Shown here: positions 56,451-64,000 of the stretch, piece by piece | Layout: every line of letters starts with the position of its first letter | Numbering within the stretch: position 1 is the stretch's first letter | Source of the DNA: RBC074 sp964470555 | GTDB taxonomy: Bacteria; Acidobacteriota; Blastocatellia; RBC074 | NCBI GenBank assembly: GCA_964470555.1 | Contig: CAYYDG010000034.1 | Span: 1 to 64,000 of the forward strand | Direction: 5' to 3' | Length of the DNA: 64,000 nucleotides | Translations under genes and position numbers: made by a program | The notes under the pieces: model-generated | Database searches by the model: none | What the model was told of the DNA's origin: nothing | What the model saw: the letters and a program-made list of their open reading frames with translations, nothing else

Positions 56451-56545
56451 GATCGTATGATTGCAATGAAATCTTTTCGGCGATGAAAAAAAGTGGGATG
56501 TGCGGGTTTACGGGCTGAGGAGTTCTGTCAATTGCCTCTGGCAAT

Positions 56546-57253
56546 TTATCGCTTCAGATTGCCGAACACGTCTTTCAAAATGCTGGTGATGCGGGCGGCG
56601 GGGTTTTTGCGGATCTTCTTTTCTTCTTCGCCGACCATGTAAAACAGACCGTCGAGCGCTTTGCCGACGACGTAATCGTCAATGTCCAGCGATTGAGTTT
56701 TGGCGAAAGGAATGTTCTGGAATCGGGCGATGAGGTCTTTGTATTGTTTGGTCGCGCCGACTTCGTCCATGGAGTTCGATATGATCGGGCGAAATGCTGT
56801 GGTGATTTGATCCGAAGTTTTGACTTTGAAGTATTCTGTGGCGGCGGTGTCGCTGCCGAACAGAATTTTTCGCGCATCGTCAAAGGTCATCTGTTTGACG
56901 GCGTCCACGAAGATTTTGCGCGCTTCAGGAGCGGCTTTTTCGGCGGCGCGATTCATGCTCAGAACGAAATCATCCACCATCCGACCTTGCCCGATGGCGC
57001 GCAAGCCTTTGCCGACGGTGTTCAATTGTTTGGGCAGCAAAATCTTGATCGCGGCGTTTTTGAAAAATCCGTCCAAACGCCCGGTCAGATTGATGGCGTT
57101 GCCGGTTCCGATTTGCAGCGCTTCTTTCAACCCGGCAATGATCTGGTTGTCGCTCAGCTTGCCACGCTGGGCGAAAGCCGAAAGTGTTGGTTGGCAGACA
57201 ACCGCTCCGACGACGGTGGTCAACGATTTGAGAAATCGCCTTCGTTCTTTCAT
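56546..57253 (-). CDS. DUF4197 domain exported protein
   Basis: A 235-aa protein with an N-terminal KERRRFLKSL signal (possibly Tat-like, but with only a partial motif) and a DUF4197 domain. Family features are IIAGLKEALQIGTGNAI, VDDFVLSMNRAAEKAAPEA, DDARKILFGSDTAATEYFK and DDYVVGKALDGLFYMVGEEE. The function of DUF4197 is unknown. The ATG at 57253 is close behind GGAGG. It is upstream of the lanthipeptide locus on the same strand but separated by a 281-bp regulatory region. Confidence 0.85.
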   Translation of the reverse strand: MKERRRFLKSLTTVVGAVVCQPTLSAFAQRGKLSDNQIIAGLKEALQIGTGNAINLTGRLDGFFKNAAIKILLPKQLNTVGKGLRAIGQGRMVDDFVLSMNRAAEKAAPEARKIFVDAVKQMTFDDARKILFGSDTAATEYFKVKTSDQITTAFRPIISNSMDEVGATKQYKDLIARFQNIPFAKTQSLDIDDYVVGKALDGLFYMVGEEEKKIRKNPAARITSILKDVFGNLKR

Positions 57254-57364
57254 AACACCTCCAATTGTTGGTGATTCGTTTCGCGGGCGAGGCGAGATTC
57301 GCAAATCGCTTGCTGCCCGTCAAGCAAACTTGAGGTTGTCGTTCGAGAAGGCCAATTGCCAACT

Positions 57365-57468
57365 ACGAATGAACACGAATGTTCACGAATGAAATATGAA
57401 GCTTAAGGACAACCAGGATTGGCTGTTCTTTTTGCCGATTCGTGCAGATTCGTGAAACTTCGTGGTTG
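57365..57468. repeat. CACGAAT-word inverted repeat
   Basis: ACGAATGAACACGAATGTTC on the left is mirrored by GATTCGTGCAGATTCGTGAA and CTTCGTGG on the right. It occupies the gap between the DUF4197 gene and the small membrane protein gene. Confidence 0.75.
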
Positions 57469-57491
57469 AAAATTTTTTGATCGAGCGCGTA

Positions 57492-57719
57492 CTACATCTC
57501 AATGGTCTGGCGTTCGCGGCGAGGCAAGGCTTTAAGCGATTTGGATTCGGCCAGGTCTTCGCGCACCTGCCGAAGTTCGGTTTCGGTTTCCGCCAGTTTG
57601 TCGAGCACTTCGTCCACAGCGACGCGCAAATCCACGGTGGCGGCAACCAGCCGGAACAGCGCTACGCTGATGATGGCGAATTCAGCCAATAACGCGAGGA
57701 CAAACAATTTGAAAAACAA
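57492..57719 (-). CDS. Small membrane protein with coiled coil
   Basis: A 75-aa protein with one transmembrane helix (about 3-25) and a charged, coiled-coil-like C-terminal part with VDEVLDKLAETETELRQVRE. No family was recognised. The start is TTG, eight bases after AAGGAG, which supports a real gene. It might associate with a larger envelope complex. Confidence 0.6.
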   Translation of the reverse strand: MFFKLFVLALLAEFAIISVALFRLVAATVDLRVAVDEVLDKLAETETELRQVREDLAESKSLKALPRRERQTIEM

Positions 57720-57988
57720 AGCAATACTCCTTAACTCCCATCGGTTGGGGGACGGGAAGCGCGAATGACCACGCTTCGTCTGGCGATGCTTCCGAAGACA
57801 AAACGTTGTCGGTTCTGGGTTGATGAGATTTTCGGCTGCTTTGCTGCGAAATGATTGGCATCGGTTGCCTTGCGGCTGAGGATTTAATGAAGCCCGATGA
57901 ACAGCTTGACACCCCGCAGCCGAAGCTTGAGAATCCGCGCGTCTTTTACTCCATCAAGCAATCAGGAATTCATTCAAGAGGTCAGCGA

Positions 57989-58183
57989 ATGCCCGAAATT
58001 GATTATGACTTGGCGCATTTCTTTGCGTGGGCCAGGGCGAGAGCGTATGCCGAACTGGACAGGCGTTTGCAAGCCGATCCTTCGCTCGATCCCAACTGGA
58101 CATTTTCAGACATCATGCAGCGCCTGCTCGAAGAGTATCGCCGGTCAGAGCAGTCGCAGGATTCAGCCGCAGACGCGGAATAA
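57989..58183 (+). CDS. Small hypothetical soluble protein
   Basis: A 64-aa acidic and helical protein (MPEIDYDLAHFFAWARARA at its start). No family was recognised. The ATG at 57989 follows AGAGGT; the frame opens earlier (57851), but there is no ribosome-binding site there. It is 21 bp before the LURP-one-like gene and probably cotranscribed with it. Confidence 0.55.
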   Translation: MPEIDYDLAHFFAWARARAYAELDRRLQADPSLDPNWTFSDIMQRLLEEYRRSEQSQDSAADAE

Positions 58184-58204
58184 CCAAAATCGAGGAGATG
58201 ACTT

Positions 58205-58789
58205 ATGGCTTCAGATCGCTTCAGCCATTCGATGTATCTGGTGCGCAAACGCATTCTCACCGTAGTGGGCGGCAAGTTTGAAATCTTCGATCCGGCGGGA
58301 AATGTGGCGCTGTTTTCCAAACAGGCGGCGTTCAAGTTGAAAGAAGACATTCGATTGTTCACCGACGAATCAATGACGACTGAACTGCTTTCGATCAAGG
58401 CTCGCACGATCCTGGATTTTTCCGCCGCTTATGACGTAGTGGACACGGCCACCGGCCACAAAGTCGGCGCTCTGAAACGCAGAGGCTGGAAATCCATGTT
58501 CCGCGATCAATGGATCATCATGGATGTTTACGACAACGAAATCGGCAGCATTCAGGAAGAAAATGCCTTTCTGGCTTTTTTGCGCCGGTTTGTAACCAAT
58601 CTGATTCCGCAATCGTATCTGGTGGAAATCGGCGGTTCGTCTGTCGCCGAATTCAAACAAAACTTCAATCCGTTCGTTACCAAACTGACGCTGGATTTTT
58701 CGCACGACACGCAACACCGGTTTGATCGTCGGTTGGGCATCGCCGCCGGAGTGTTGCTGTGTGCGATTGAAGGCAAACAGGAAGGCTGA
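58205..58789 (+). CDS. LURP-one-related / tubby-C-like protein
   Basis: A 194-aa protein with features of the LURP-one-related (LOR)/scramblase-like tubby C-terminal fold: SHSMYLVRKRILTVVGGKFEIFD at the start, GALKRRGWKSMFRDQWIIMD and a hydrophobic C-terminal strand near GIAAGVLLCAIEGK. A GAGATGACTT sequence is close to its ATG. The family may bind membrane lipids; its bacterial role is unknown. It is followed eight bases later by an MFS transporter, so the two are probably cotranscribed. Confidence 0.75.
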   Translation: MASDRFSHSMYLVRKRILTVVGGKFEIFDPAGNVALFSKQAAFKLKEDIRLFTDESMTTELLSIKARTILDFSAAYDVVDTATGHKVGALKRRGWKSMFRDQWIIMDVYDNEIGSIQEENAFLAFLRRFVTNLIPQSYLVEIGGSSVAEFKQNFNPFVTKLTLDFSHDTQHRFDRRLGIAAGVLLCAIEGKQEG

Positions 58790-58797
58790 AAAATTGT

Positions 58798-60144
58798 ATG
58801 GCCAATGAAAACTCGCTCCGTCTGACCAAAGTCCAATGGTTGATCTGCATCATCGCCGTCATAGGGTTTGCGTTCGACACGTATGAATTGTTGATGCTGC
58901 CGCTGATTATCCGCGATTCCGTCATGAAGCTCGGCGGGTATGCGTTCGGCAGCCCTGAATACAATTACTGGCGCGATCTGTTTTTTTACGTGCCTGCGGT
59001 GTCGGGCGGCATTTTCGGATTGCTCGGCGGATATTTGACCGACCGATTGGGACGCCGGCGCGTGCTGACCTGGAGCATTCTGGTGTATGCCTTTTCTGCC
59101 TTTGCGGCGGGCTTTGCGACTTCGTTGCCGATGTTGTTGTTCTTTCGCTGCACGACATTCATCGGCGTGTGCGTGGAATTCGTGGCGGCGGTGGCCTGGC
59201 TGGCGGAGTTGTTTTCCGATCCGAAACAGCGCGAATCCGTGCTGGGATACACGCAAGCGTTTTCCAGTTTGGGCGGCGTCATGGTCAGTGGCATGGCTGC
59301 GTTGATTGCCAAAGTTTCTACATCGCTCCCGGCAATTCACGGTGGGCATGACAACTGGCGCTATTTGCTAATTTCAGGCTTGATCCCGGCAATTCCGTTG
59401 ATCATCATCCGGCCGTTCCTGCCGGAATCTCCTGTCTGGCAGCAGAAGCGCGCGGCGGGCACATTGAAGCGGCCAAGTTTGAAAGAATTGTTCGTTCCGG
59501 AATATCTCAAAACGACACTCATCACCGCAGGAATGTTTGCGTGCAGTTTGGGGATAGCCTTCGGAGCCATTCAGATGGCGCCGCAAATTGTGCCTTCACT
59601 GGTGCAAGTGGATGCTGCATTGCCTCCGCCGGAGCGCGCGAAAATCGTTTCTGGCGCAGTGGCCAACACGCAACTCTTTCAGGAAATCGGCGGACTAGTC
59701 GGACGTTTCTTGTTGGCGTATCTGGCGATTCGCATTTTGTCGCGGCGAAATTTGCTGCGCGTCTTTTTGATTCCCGGACTGATTCTGGTTCCGCTGGTAT
59801 TCATCTTTCCGGCGACCAGCGATCTGGCGATGTTGAAATGGGGCATGTTCTTTGCTGGGTTGTTCACTGTTGCGCAATTGAGCTTCTGGGGAAATTACCT
59901 GCCGCGCGTGTATCCGACGCATTTGCGTGGCACTGGCGAAAGCTTTGCGGCCAACATCGGCGGACGAATGTTCGGCGCTTCGGCTCCGTTGCTGACGACT
60001 CAGTTTCAAATGCTGGCGTCGGGCGGCACGGATGCGATGAAATTGGCGTATGCGGCGGCGGCGGTGGCGTTCTTGTTGTACGCGGGTAATTTGATTCTGA
60101 GTTTCTTTCTGCCGGAACCAAACCGTGGGGAGTTGCCCGAATGA
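58798..60144 (+). CDS. Major facilitator superfamily transporter
   Basis: A 448-aa integral membrane protein with twelve predicted helices. The MFS motif A-like sequence GGYLTDRLGRRRVL follows helix 2, and a second set of six helices begins near residue 235. It resembles metabolite:H+ symporters of the AAHS/sugar-porter type. The substrate is not evident. It lies directly after the LURP-one-like gene and is followed by a cytochrome c gene. Confidence 0.9.
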   Translation: MANENSLRLTKVQWLICIIAVIGFAFDTYELLMLPLIIRDSVMKLGGYAFGSPEYNYWRDLFFYVPAVSGGIFGLLGGYLTDRLGRRRVLTWSILVYAFSAFAAGFATSLPMLLFFRCTTFIGVCVEFVAAVAWLAELFSDPKQRESVLGYTQAFSSLGGVMVSGMAALIAKVSTSLPAIHGGHDNWRYLLISGLIPAIPLIIIRPFLPESPVWQQKRAAGTLKRPSLKELFVPEYLKTTLITAGMFACSLGIAFGAIQMAPQIVPSLVQVDAALPPPERAKIVSGAVANTQLFQEIGGLVGRFLLAYLAIRILSRRNLLRVFLIPGLILVPLVFIFPATSDLAMLKWGMFFAGLFTVAQLSFWGNYLPRVYPTHLRGTGESFAANIGGRMFGASAPLLTTQFQMLASGGTDAMKLAYAAAAVAFLLYAGNLILSFFLPEPNRGELPE

Positions 60145-60232
60145 GTTTCTGGCTTTACGATGGATTGGCATCTGAACCCTCTTCGGACGCGATCCGGTTC
60201 GACAATTCATTTTCAGGAGTTCGACAAAAACA

Positions 60233-60610
60233 ATGAAAAGACAAGTTTCGATTTTAGTAGTTTTGCTGGCAATGGCCGGTCTGATTTCGTTGGCTGTTTC
60301 GGCGCAGACCAAAAAAGCTCCGGCGAAAGGAAAGGCTCCGGCAGCGGGCAAGGCAAACGGCGCTGCCGCGTTGTGGATGCAGCATTGCAAAAAATGCCAC
60401 GCCGAAGACGGCAAAGGTATTGAAAGTCTGGAGCCGCCCGACATGACCACTGAAAAATGGCACGCCGACAACACCGACAAGGCCATTGCAAAGGCCATCA
60501 ACGAAGGCGCGGGAATAATGCCCGGATTCAAAGACACGCTGAAACCGGCTCAGGTGACGGCGTTGGTCAAATACGTCCGCACGTTGAAAGTGGCGGGCGA
60601 AAAGAAATAA
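60233..60610 (+). CDS. Small periplasmic c-type cytochrome
   Basis: A 125-aa exported monoheme cytochrome c. The signal peptide ends near AVSAQ (about 25), and a Lys/Ala/Pro linker follows. The heme-binding motif is CKKCH at residues 52-56, and the axial Met is probably in GAGIMPGFKD. It has the short single-domain form that donates or accepts electrons in the periplasm. A terminator follows at 60737-60791. Confidence 0.9.
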   Translation: MKRQVSILVVLLAMAGLISLAVSAQTKKAPAKGKAPAAGKANGAAALWMQHCKKCHAEDGKGIESLEPPDMTTEKWHADNTDKAIAKAINEGAGIMPGFKDTLKPAQVTALVKYVRTLKVAGEKK

Positions 60611-60736
60611 CACATCGGAAGGAAAAGTAAGCGGTCGCTTTATTTTCCAGTTTTCATTTTTGATTTGCCGTTTGTCATTGAGTGAGTGGCGTGTGCAACC
60701 TTCGATGAGAAATGGAAACTGGCAAATGGAAAATCC

Positions 60737-60791
60737 AACGCGGCGTGGCATTTGGCTTGAACCATTCATCAAGTGCCACGCCGCGTTTTTA
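60737..60791 (+). terminator. Terminator between cytochrome c and PBP1B-like gene
   Basis: Arms AACGCGGCGTGGCA (60737-60750) and TGCCACGCCGCGTT (60774-60787) are perfect complements, followed on the plus strand by TTTTA. It lies between convergent genes and could stop both. Confidence 0.85.
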
Positions 60792-60811
60792 TTCGGCAGA
60801 CTTTGGTGTGG

Positions 60812-63800
60812 TCATTTGTGCCGGTCGGCAGAACAAGTGCGAGTAGGTTCTTCGCCAACGAAGAACGACCTGCGAATTCGTGTTTTGCAAACGCCGTTGA
60901 CCGGAATCAATCCGCTGACCGAGCAGACTTCAAAATTGAATTGCTTGCGACCGCCGGAAGTTGCCGGAGTTGCCACAGGAGTCGGGGTTGGCGAAACCGG
61001 CTTGGGCGTTGGAGACGCTTTGGTTTTGGCGGGTTGAGTCGTTTTAGTCGCAGTTGCTTTCACGTCCGCTTTTTTAGGCGTTGGCGATGGGACTCGACGA
61101 GGCCTGATCGCATCAGGAGTCGGCTTGGGAGTCGAAGCGACAGTGGCTTGTCTGGGCGTTGGCCACGGAGTCGGACCGACCGTCGGAGCCGTGGTGATTC
61201 GGATGTCGTTTCTGGGCGGGGCTTGCCGAACAGATCCGGCAGGCGTAGGCGTGACGCGCGGCGTCGAACGCGGCGTCACGGTTGTCGAACCTGTTGACGG
61301 GGCGGGTTGTGTTTTTCCGGTGACTGCTGCCAACGCACGGTCTCTGGCTCGACCCAAAACCGAACGATTGTCAGGAGTCGCAGTCGGTTGCGGAGTGGGT
61401 TGTCCTAATGTAACTCGCCCGCGAGCTTCGGGCGGAATCGGAATCATCGTATCAATTCCGCTGACGCTGGTGGTTCGGCCAGCAATTCCTTGTGGAATGG
61501 GCGGAGCGCCGGGTGGCGGCGGATACGGTGTCGGCTGGCGCGTCGCTCCTTGTGGTGTCGTTTGGGGGCCTTGTCCAAGGATTGGCCCCGAAAACGGCGG
61601 TTGACTTGTTTGTCCTGCGATGGTGGTTTGCTGCGGGCGCGACGGAGTCAGGTCCTGGGCTTCGCCGGTTTCCGTTCCGCTCAGAAAAATTTCTCGCCGC
61701 GCGTCGGGCGTGTCATCCTTGGCAGCGGTTCCTTGCGGACTGATAAGCGCCGTCACCAGGCCTGATGACGGCGGCTCGAATTGGCCATCCAGTTCCGGGC
61801 GAATTTCCAACGCGCGCTTCATAAAATCCGCCCAGATCAATGCTGCCGTCGAACCGCCTGTGACTACTATGTCGTCATTGTTGTCGAACCCTACCCAGAC
61901 CACGCACACCAGATTTGGCGTGTAACCGGCAAACCATCCATCGCGCGATGTTCCGGTTTTTCCTGCCGCCGGACTGTTGAATCCCATTTGCCGCACGCGA
62001 GTTCCCGTGCCGACGTTCAACACGTCTTCCATCATGGAAGTCATGATGTAGGCTACTTGCGGACTCATCACGTCGTTGATCTTCGGCTCGTTATCCAGAA
62101 GGAGCGAGCCGTCTTTGGTCGTCAATCGTTTGATGGTCAGCGGCGCTGAGCGTTTTCCCTGATTGGCAAAGGCCGTATAAGCCGATGCCATTTGCAGCGG
62201 CGTCGCTTCGGATGTTCCCAGCGCGGTGGACGGAACGGCCAGCACATTCGGCAATCCGGCGTTTTGAGCAAAATTGGCGACTTGCGAATAGCCGACTCGT
62301 TCGGCGATGGAAACCGTGATGACGTTCTTGGATTTGTACAGAGCTTCGCGGGCGGTCATGGAACGCATTTCATAACTGTCTTTGAAATTGTCCGGCGAAT
62401 AAAACTTGCCGTCGAAATCGAATCCGCGCGGTTCGTCGCGGTATATCGAAGCTGCCGTGATACGACGGTCCACAGAGCTTTCGCTCAATCCGGCGGCATA
62501 CACGAACGGTTTGAAGACCGAACCGGGCTGACGTTTGGCTTCAGTCGCGCGATTGAACTGGCTGCTGGTGTAATCGCGTCCACCGACCATCGCCAGCACT
62601 TCGCCGGTTTTGGGGTTGAGAGCGACCATCGCCGCCTGCAATCCGGTGGTGCGGCCACGTCTAGCCATGACCTGCCGATCAATTTCCGGCATGTTTTTCT
62701 GCACCGCAGCATAAGCTGCGCGTTGCAATTCCAGATCAACCGTCGTGTAAATTCGCAGCGACCGCATGGATTGGCTGTCTTCGCGGTATTTTTCGTCCAA
62801 CTGTTTCAGCACGTAATCCACAAAATAAGGCGCGTCCACTGCGTCTGTGTTGCCACGCCCTATCACGCCCAGAGGTTGCAGCTTGGCATTGGCGGCTTCT
62901 TCCGGTTTGATCTTGCCCTGTTCGACCATCAAATCCAGCACACGATTGCGGCGTTCACGGGCGCGATTTTCGCGTTCGGCAACCAAACTTTCCCTCAAAG
63001 GCGAATAATAATTCGGACTGTGAATCATCCCGGCCAGAAACGCCGATTCCGACAGCGTCAGGTAACCGACGTCTTTGCCGTAATAAGTGCGGGCGGCTTC
63101 GCCAAAACCGTTGATGGAAAAACCGCCGCGCTGTCCCAGATATATCTGATTGCAATAAAGCGTCAGAATCTGCTCCTTGCTCAGCTTGCGCTCCATGACT
63201 ATGGCCATAAAAGCTTCGGAGAGTTTTCTTTTATAGGTTTGTTCAGGCGTCAGGAAAAAGCTTTTGACCAATTGTTGAGTGATTGTGCTGCCGCCTTCCG
63301 TGATTTCTCCCTCTTCGGCGTTGCGGAAAAACGCGCGTAGTATCGCTCGCAAACTGATGCCTGAATGATCGAAAAAGCTGCGGTCTTCTGTGGCGACTAT
63401 CGCGTCCACCAGATTTTTCGGCAAATCCTTGAACTCTACGTTTTTGCGTTTTTCCCGGTCTTTGTTGATGGTGGAGAAAATCTTTTCCGGTTCGAGCATG
63501 GCTTCCGGCAGCGTTTGCTGTTTTTCCGATTCCGTCAGAGAACGAATGCCGTATCCGGTTGGACCGAATTCCACGCGCAGAGCCGGAAAGGCTTTGGCGC
63601 TGTTGATGACGGCTTCACTGCCGGGAACGATGTCAATCACATTGCCCGCAACGGTGAATCGTCCGCGGGTATCGTTGGCCACAGGGCCTTGATTGATGTA
63701 TCCGACATTCTGCAAATGGCGAATTACATCGGTCTGACGATAGGGCGCATTGACGTACAAATGCATCGGCGCAGCGTAAATTCCCGTTGATCGTTCGAAT

Positions 63801-64000
63801 ATCTTTCCGGCCAACCCCTGGTCAATGATTTCGGAATAGCGGTTGTAGTAATAGACTAGAATTGGAAAGACGATAATTCCGATCAGCGCCAGCAACAATA
63901 ACAGCTTCAGCAACCATCGTGATTTGACAGATGGTGTCCGCGGCTTGACGATTGAATATGTATGGTTCTTTCCACGATAGACGGGTACCGGGCTGGCCTC
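60812..64000 (-). CDS. PBP1B-like bifunctional penicillin-binding protein (5-prime partial)
   Basis: A class A penicillin-binding protein. The frame stays open to the right edge, so the N-terminus is cut; a TTG at 63913 would give 1033 aa but lies inside the membrane anchor. After the anchor, a UB2H-like segment (IYAAPMHLYVNAPYRQTDVI) precedes the glycosyltransferase domain (ATEDRSFFDHSG, GGSTITQQLVK). The transpeptidase domain has SVFK in KRQPGSVFKPF, SKN and KTGTS. A long Pro/Thr-rich tail ends in two Cys-containing segments (FEVCSVSG and NGVCKTR). It polymerises and crosslinks peptidoglycan. Confidence 0.92.
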   Translation of the reverse strand, partial: EASPVPVYRGKNHTYSIVKPRTPSVKSRWLLKLLLLLALIGIIVFPILVYYYNRYSEIIDQGLAGKIFERSTGIYAAPMHLYVNAPYRQTDVIRHLQNVGYINQGPVANDTRGRFTVAGNVIDIVPGSEAVINSAKAFPALRVEFGPTGYGIRSLTESEKQQTLPEAMLEPEKIFSTINKDREKRKNVEFKDLPKNLVDAIVATEDRSFFDHSGISLRAILRAFFRNAEEGEITEGGSTITQQLVKSFFLTPEQTYKRKLSEAFMAIVMERKLSKEQILTLYCNQIYLGQRGGFSINGFGEAARTYYGKDVGYLTLSESAFLAGMIHSPNYYSPLRESLVAERENRARERRNRVLDLMVEQGKIKPEEAANAKLQPLGVIGRGNTDAVDAPYFVDYVLKQLDEKYREDSQSMRSLRIYTTVDLELQRAAYAAVQKNMPEIDRQVMARRGRTTGLQAAMVALNPKTGEVLAMVGGRDYTSSQFNRATEAKRQPGSVFKPFVYAAGLSESSVDRRITAASIYRDEPRGFDFDGKFYSPDNFKDSYEMRSMTAREALYKSKNVITVSIAERVGYSQVANFAQNAGLPNVLAVPSTALGTSEATPLQMASAYTAFANQGKRSAPLTIKRLTTKDGSLLLDNEPKINDVMSPQVAYIMTSMMEDVLNVGTGTRVRQMGFNSPAAGKTGTSRDGWFAGYTPNLVCVVWVGFDNNDDIVVTGGSTAALIWADFMKRALEIRPELDGQFEPPSSGLVTALISPQGTAAKDDTPDARREIFLSGTETGEAQDLTPSRPQQTTIAGQTSQPPFSGPILGQGPQTTPQGATRQPTPYPPPPGAPPIPQGIAGRTTSVSGIDTMIPIPPEARGRVTLGQPTPQPTATPDNRSVLGRARDRALAAVTGKTQPAPSTGSTTVTPRSTPRVTPTPAGSVRQAPPRNDIRITTAPTVGPTPWPTPRQATVASTPKPTPDAIRPRRVPSPTPKKADVKATATKTTQPAKTKASPTPKPVSPTPTPVATPATSGGRKQFNFEVCSVSGLIPVNGVCKTRIRRSFFVGEEPTRTCSADRHK

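Larger units (their letters stand above)
56265..56545. other. AT-rich regulatory region upstream of lanA
   Basis: This 281-bp stretch is clearly more AT-rich than its surroundings. It holds an inverted repeat at 56364-56388 and a weak candidate promoter for lanA. A 71-codon plus-strand frame at 56303-56518 starts with TTG and has no ribosome-binding site, so it was not called. Confidence 0.5.

Noticed and set aside
56303..56518. Possible 71-aa plus-strand gene upstream of lanA
   Set aside because: It starts with TTG, lacks a ribosome-binding site and shows no recognisable features; the region is better explained as regulatory.

Overview
The window looks like a chromosomal segment of an Acidobacteriota bacterium, most likely near the class Blastocatellia. 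This is inferred from gene content: a very long TonB-dependent receptor with an N-terminal carboxypeptidase-regulatory-like domain, two PSD1/DUF1549-DUF1553 cytochrome c proteins, a DUF1080 protein, a Uma2 nuclease, a Gfo/Idh/MocA oxidoreductase with a Tat signal, and the pgk-tpiA-secG-tRNA-Leu gene order. Moderate GC content and many intergenic inverted repeats built from short heptad-like words (for example CGCAGAGACGCAGAG and CACGAAG) fit such genomes. No taxonomic search was possible.

Layout. 1-6.5 kb: a minus-strand block of Tat-exported oxidoreductase, exported amidohydrolase, YdcF protein and a cytochrome c/DUF1549-DUF1553 protein carrying an in-frame repeat insert. 6.6-10.8 kb: a ParA ATPase operon with two unknown partners and its own promoter and terminator, then umuD-umuC, in which UmuD has lost both catalytic residues. 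11-19 kb: a second cytochrome c/DUF1549-DUF1553 protein, 43-bp tandem repeats, an exported protein of unknown function, a PHB-depolymerase-type esterase, type I pullulanase and a DUF2911 protein. 19-26.8 kb: a membrane-anchored double AAA+ Clp-like protein fused to a class-I-release-factor-like C-terminus, a NUDIX/metallo-beta-lactamase fusion, an outer-membrane barrel and an EamA permease. 27-35.5 kb: a MetE-like protein, polysaccharide deacetylase and heparinase-type lyase in one run, followed by a TonB receptor with its own promoter and terminator.

35.7-44 kb: Uma2 protein, exported beta-propeller, tRNA-Leu(GAG), secG, tpiA, pgk, sucC, VKOR, DUF1080 protein and an inositol-monophosphatase-family phosphatase. 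44-52.6 kb: SET-domain protein, DUF1287 lipoprotein, ferredoxin-NADP-reductase-like flavoprotein, alpha/beta hydrolase, SDR, a MotA/TolQ/ExbB channel and two tandem MacB/FtsX permeases with no ATPase beside them. 52.7-56.3 kb: a small RiPP locus, lanA-lanB, encoding a 63-aa lanthipeptide-like precursor and a full-length LanB dehydratase, with no LanC, protease or complete transporter next to it. 56.5-64 kb: DUF4197 protein, two small proteins, a LURP-one-like protein, an MFS transporter, cytochrome c, and a PBP1B-like penicillin-binding protein cut by the right edge.

The best candidates for undescribed biology are the AAA+/release-factor-like fusion, the minimal LanA-LanB locus, and the UmuD homologue lacking the Ser-Lys dyad.
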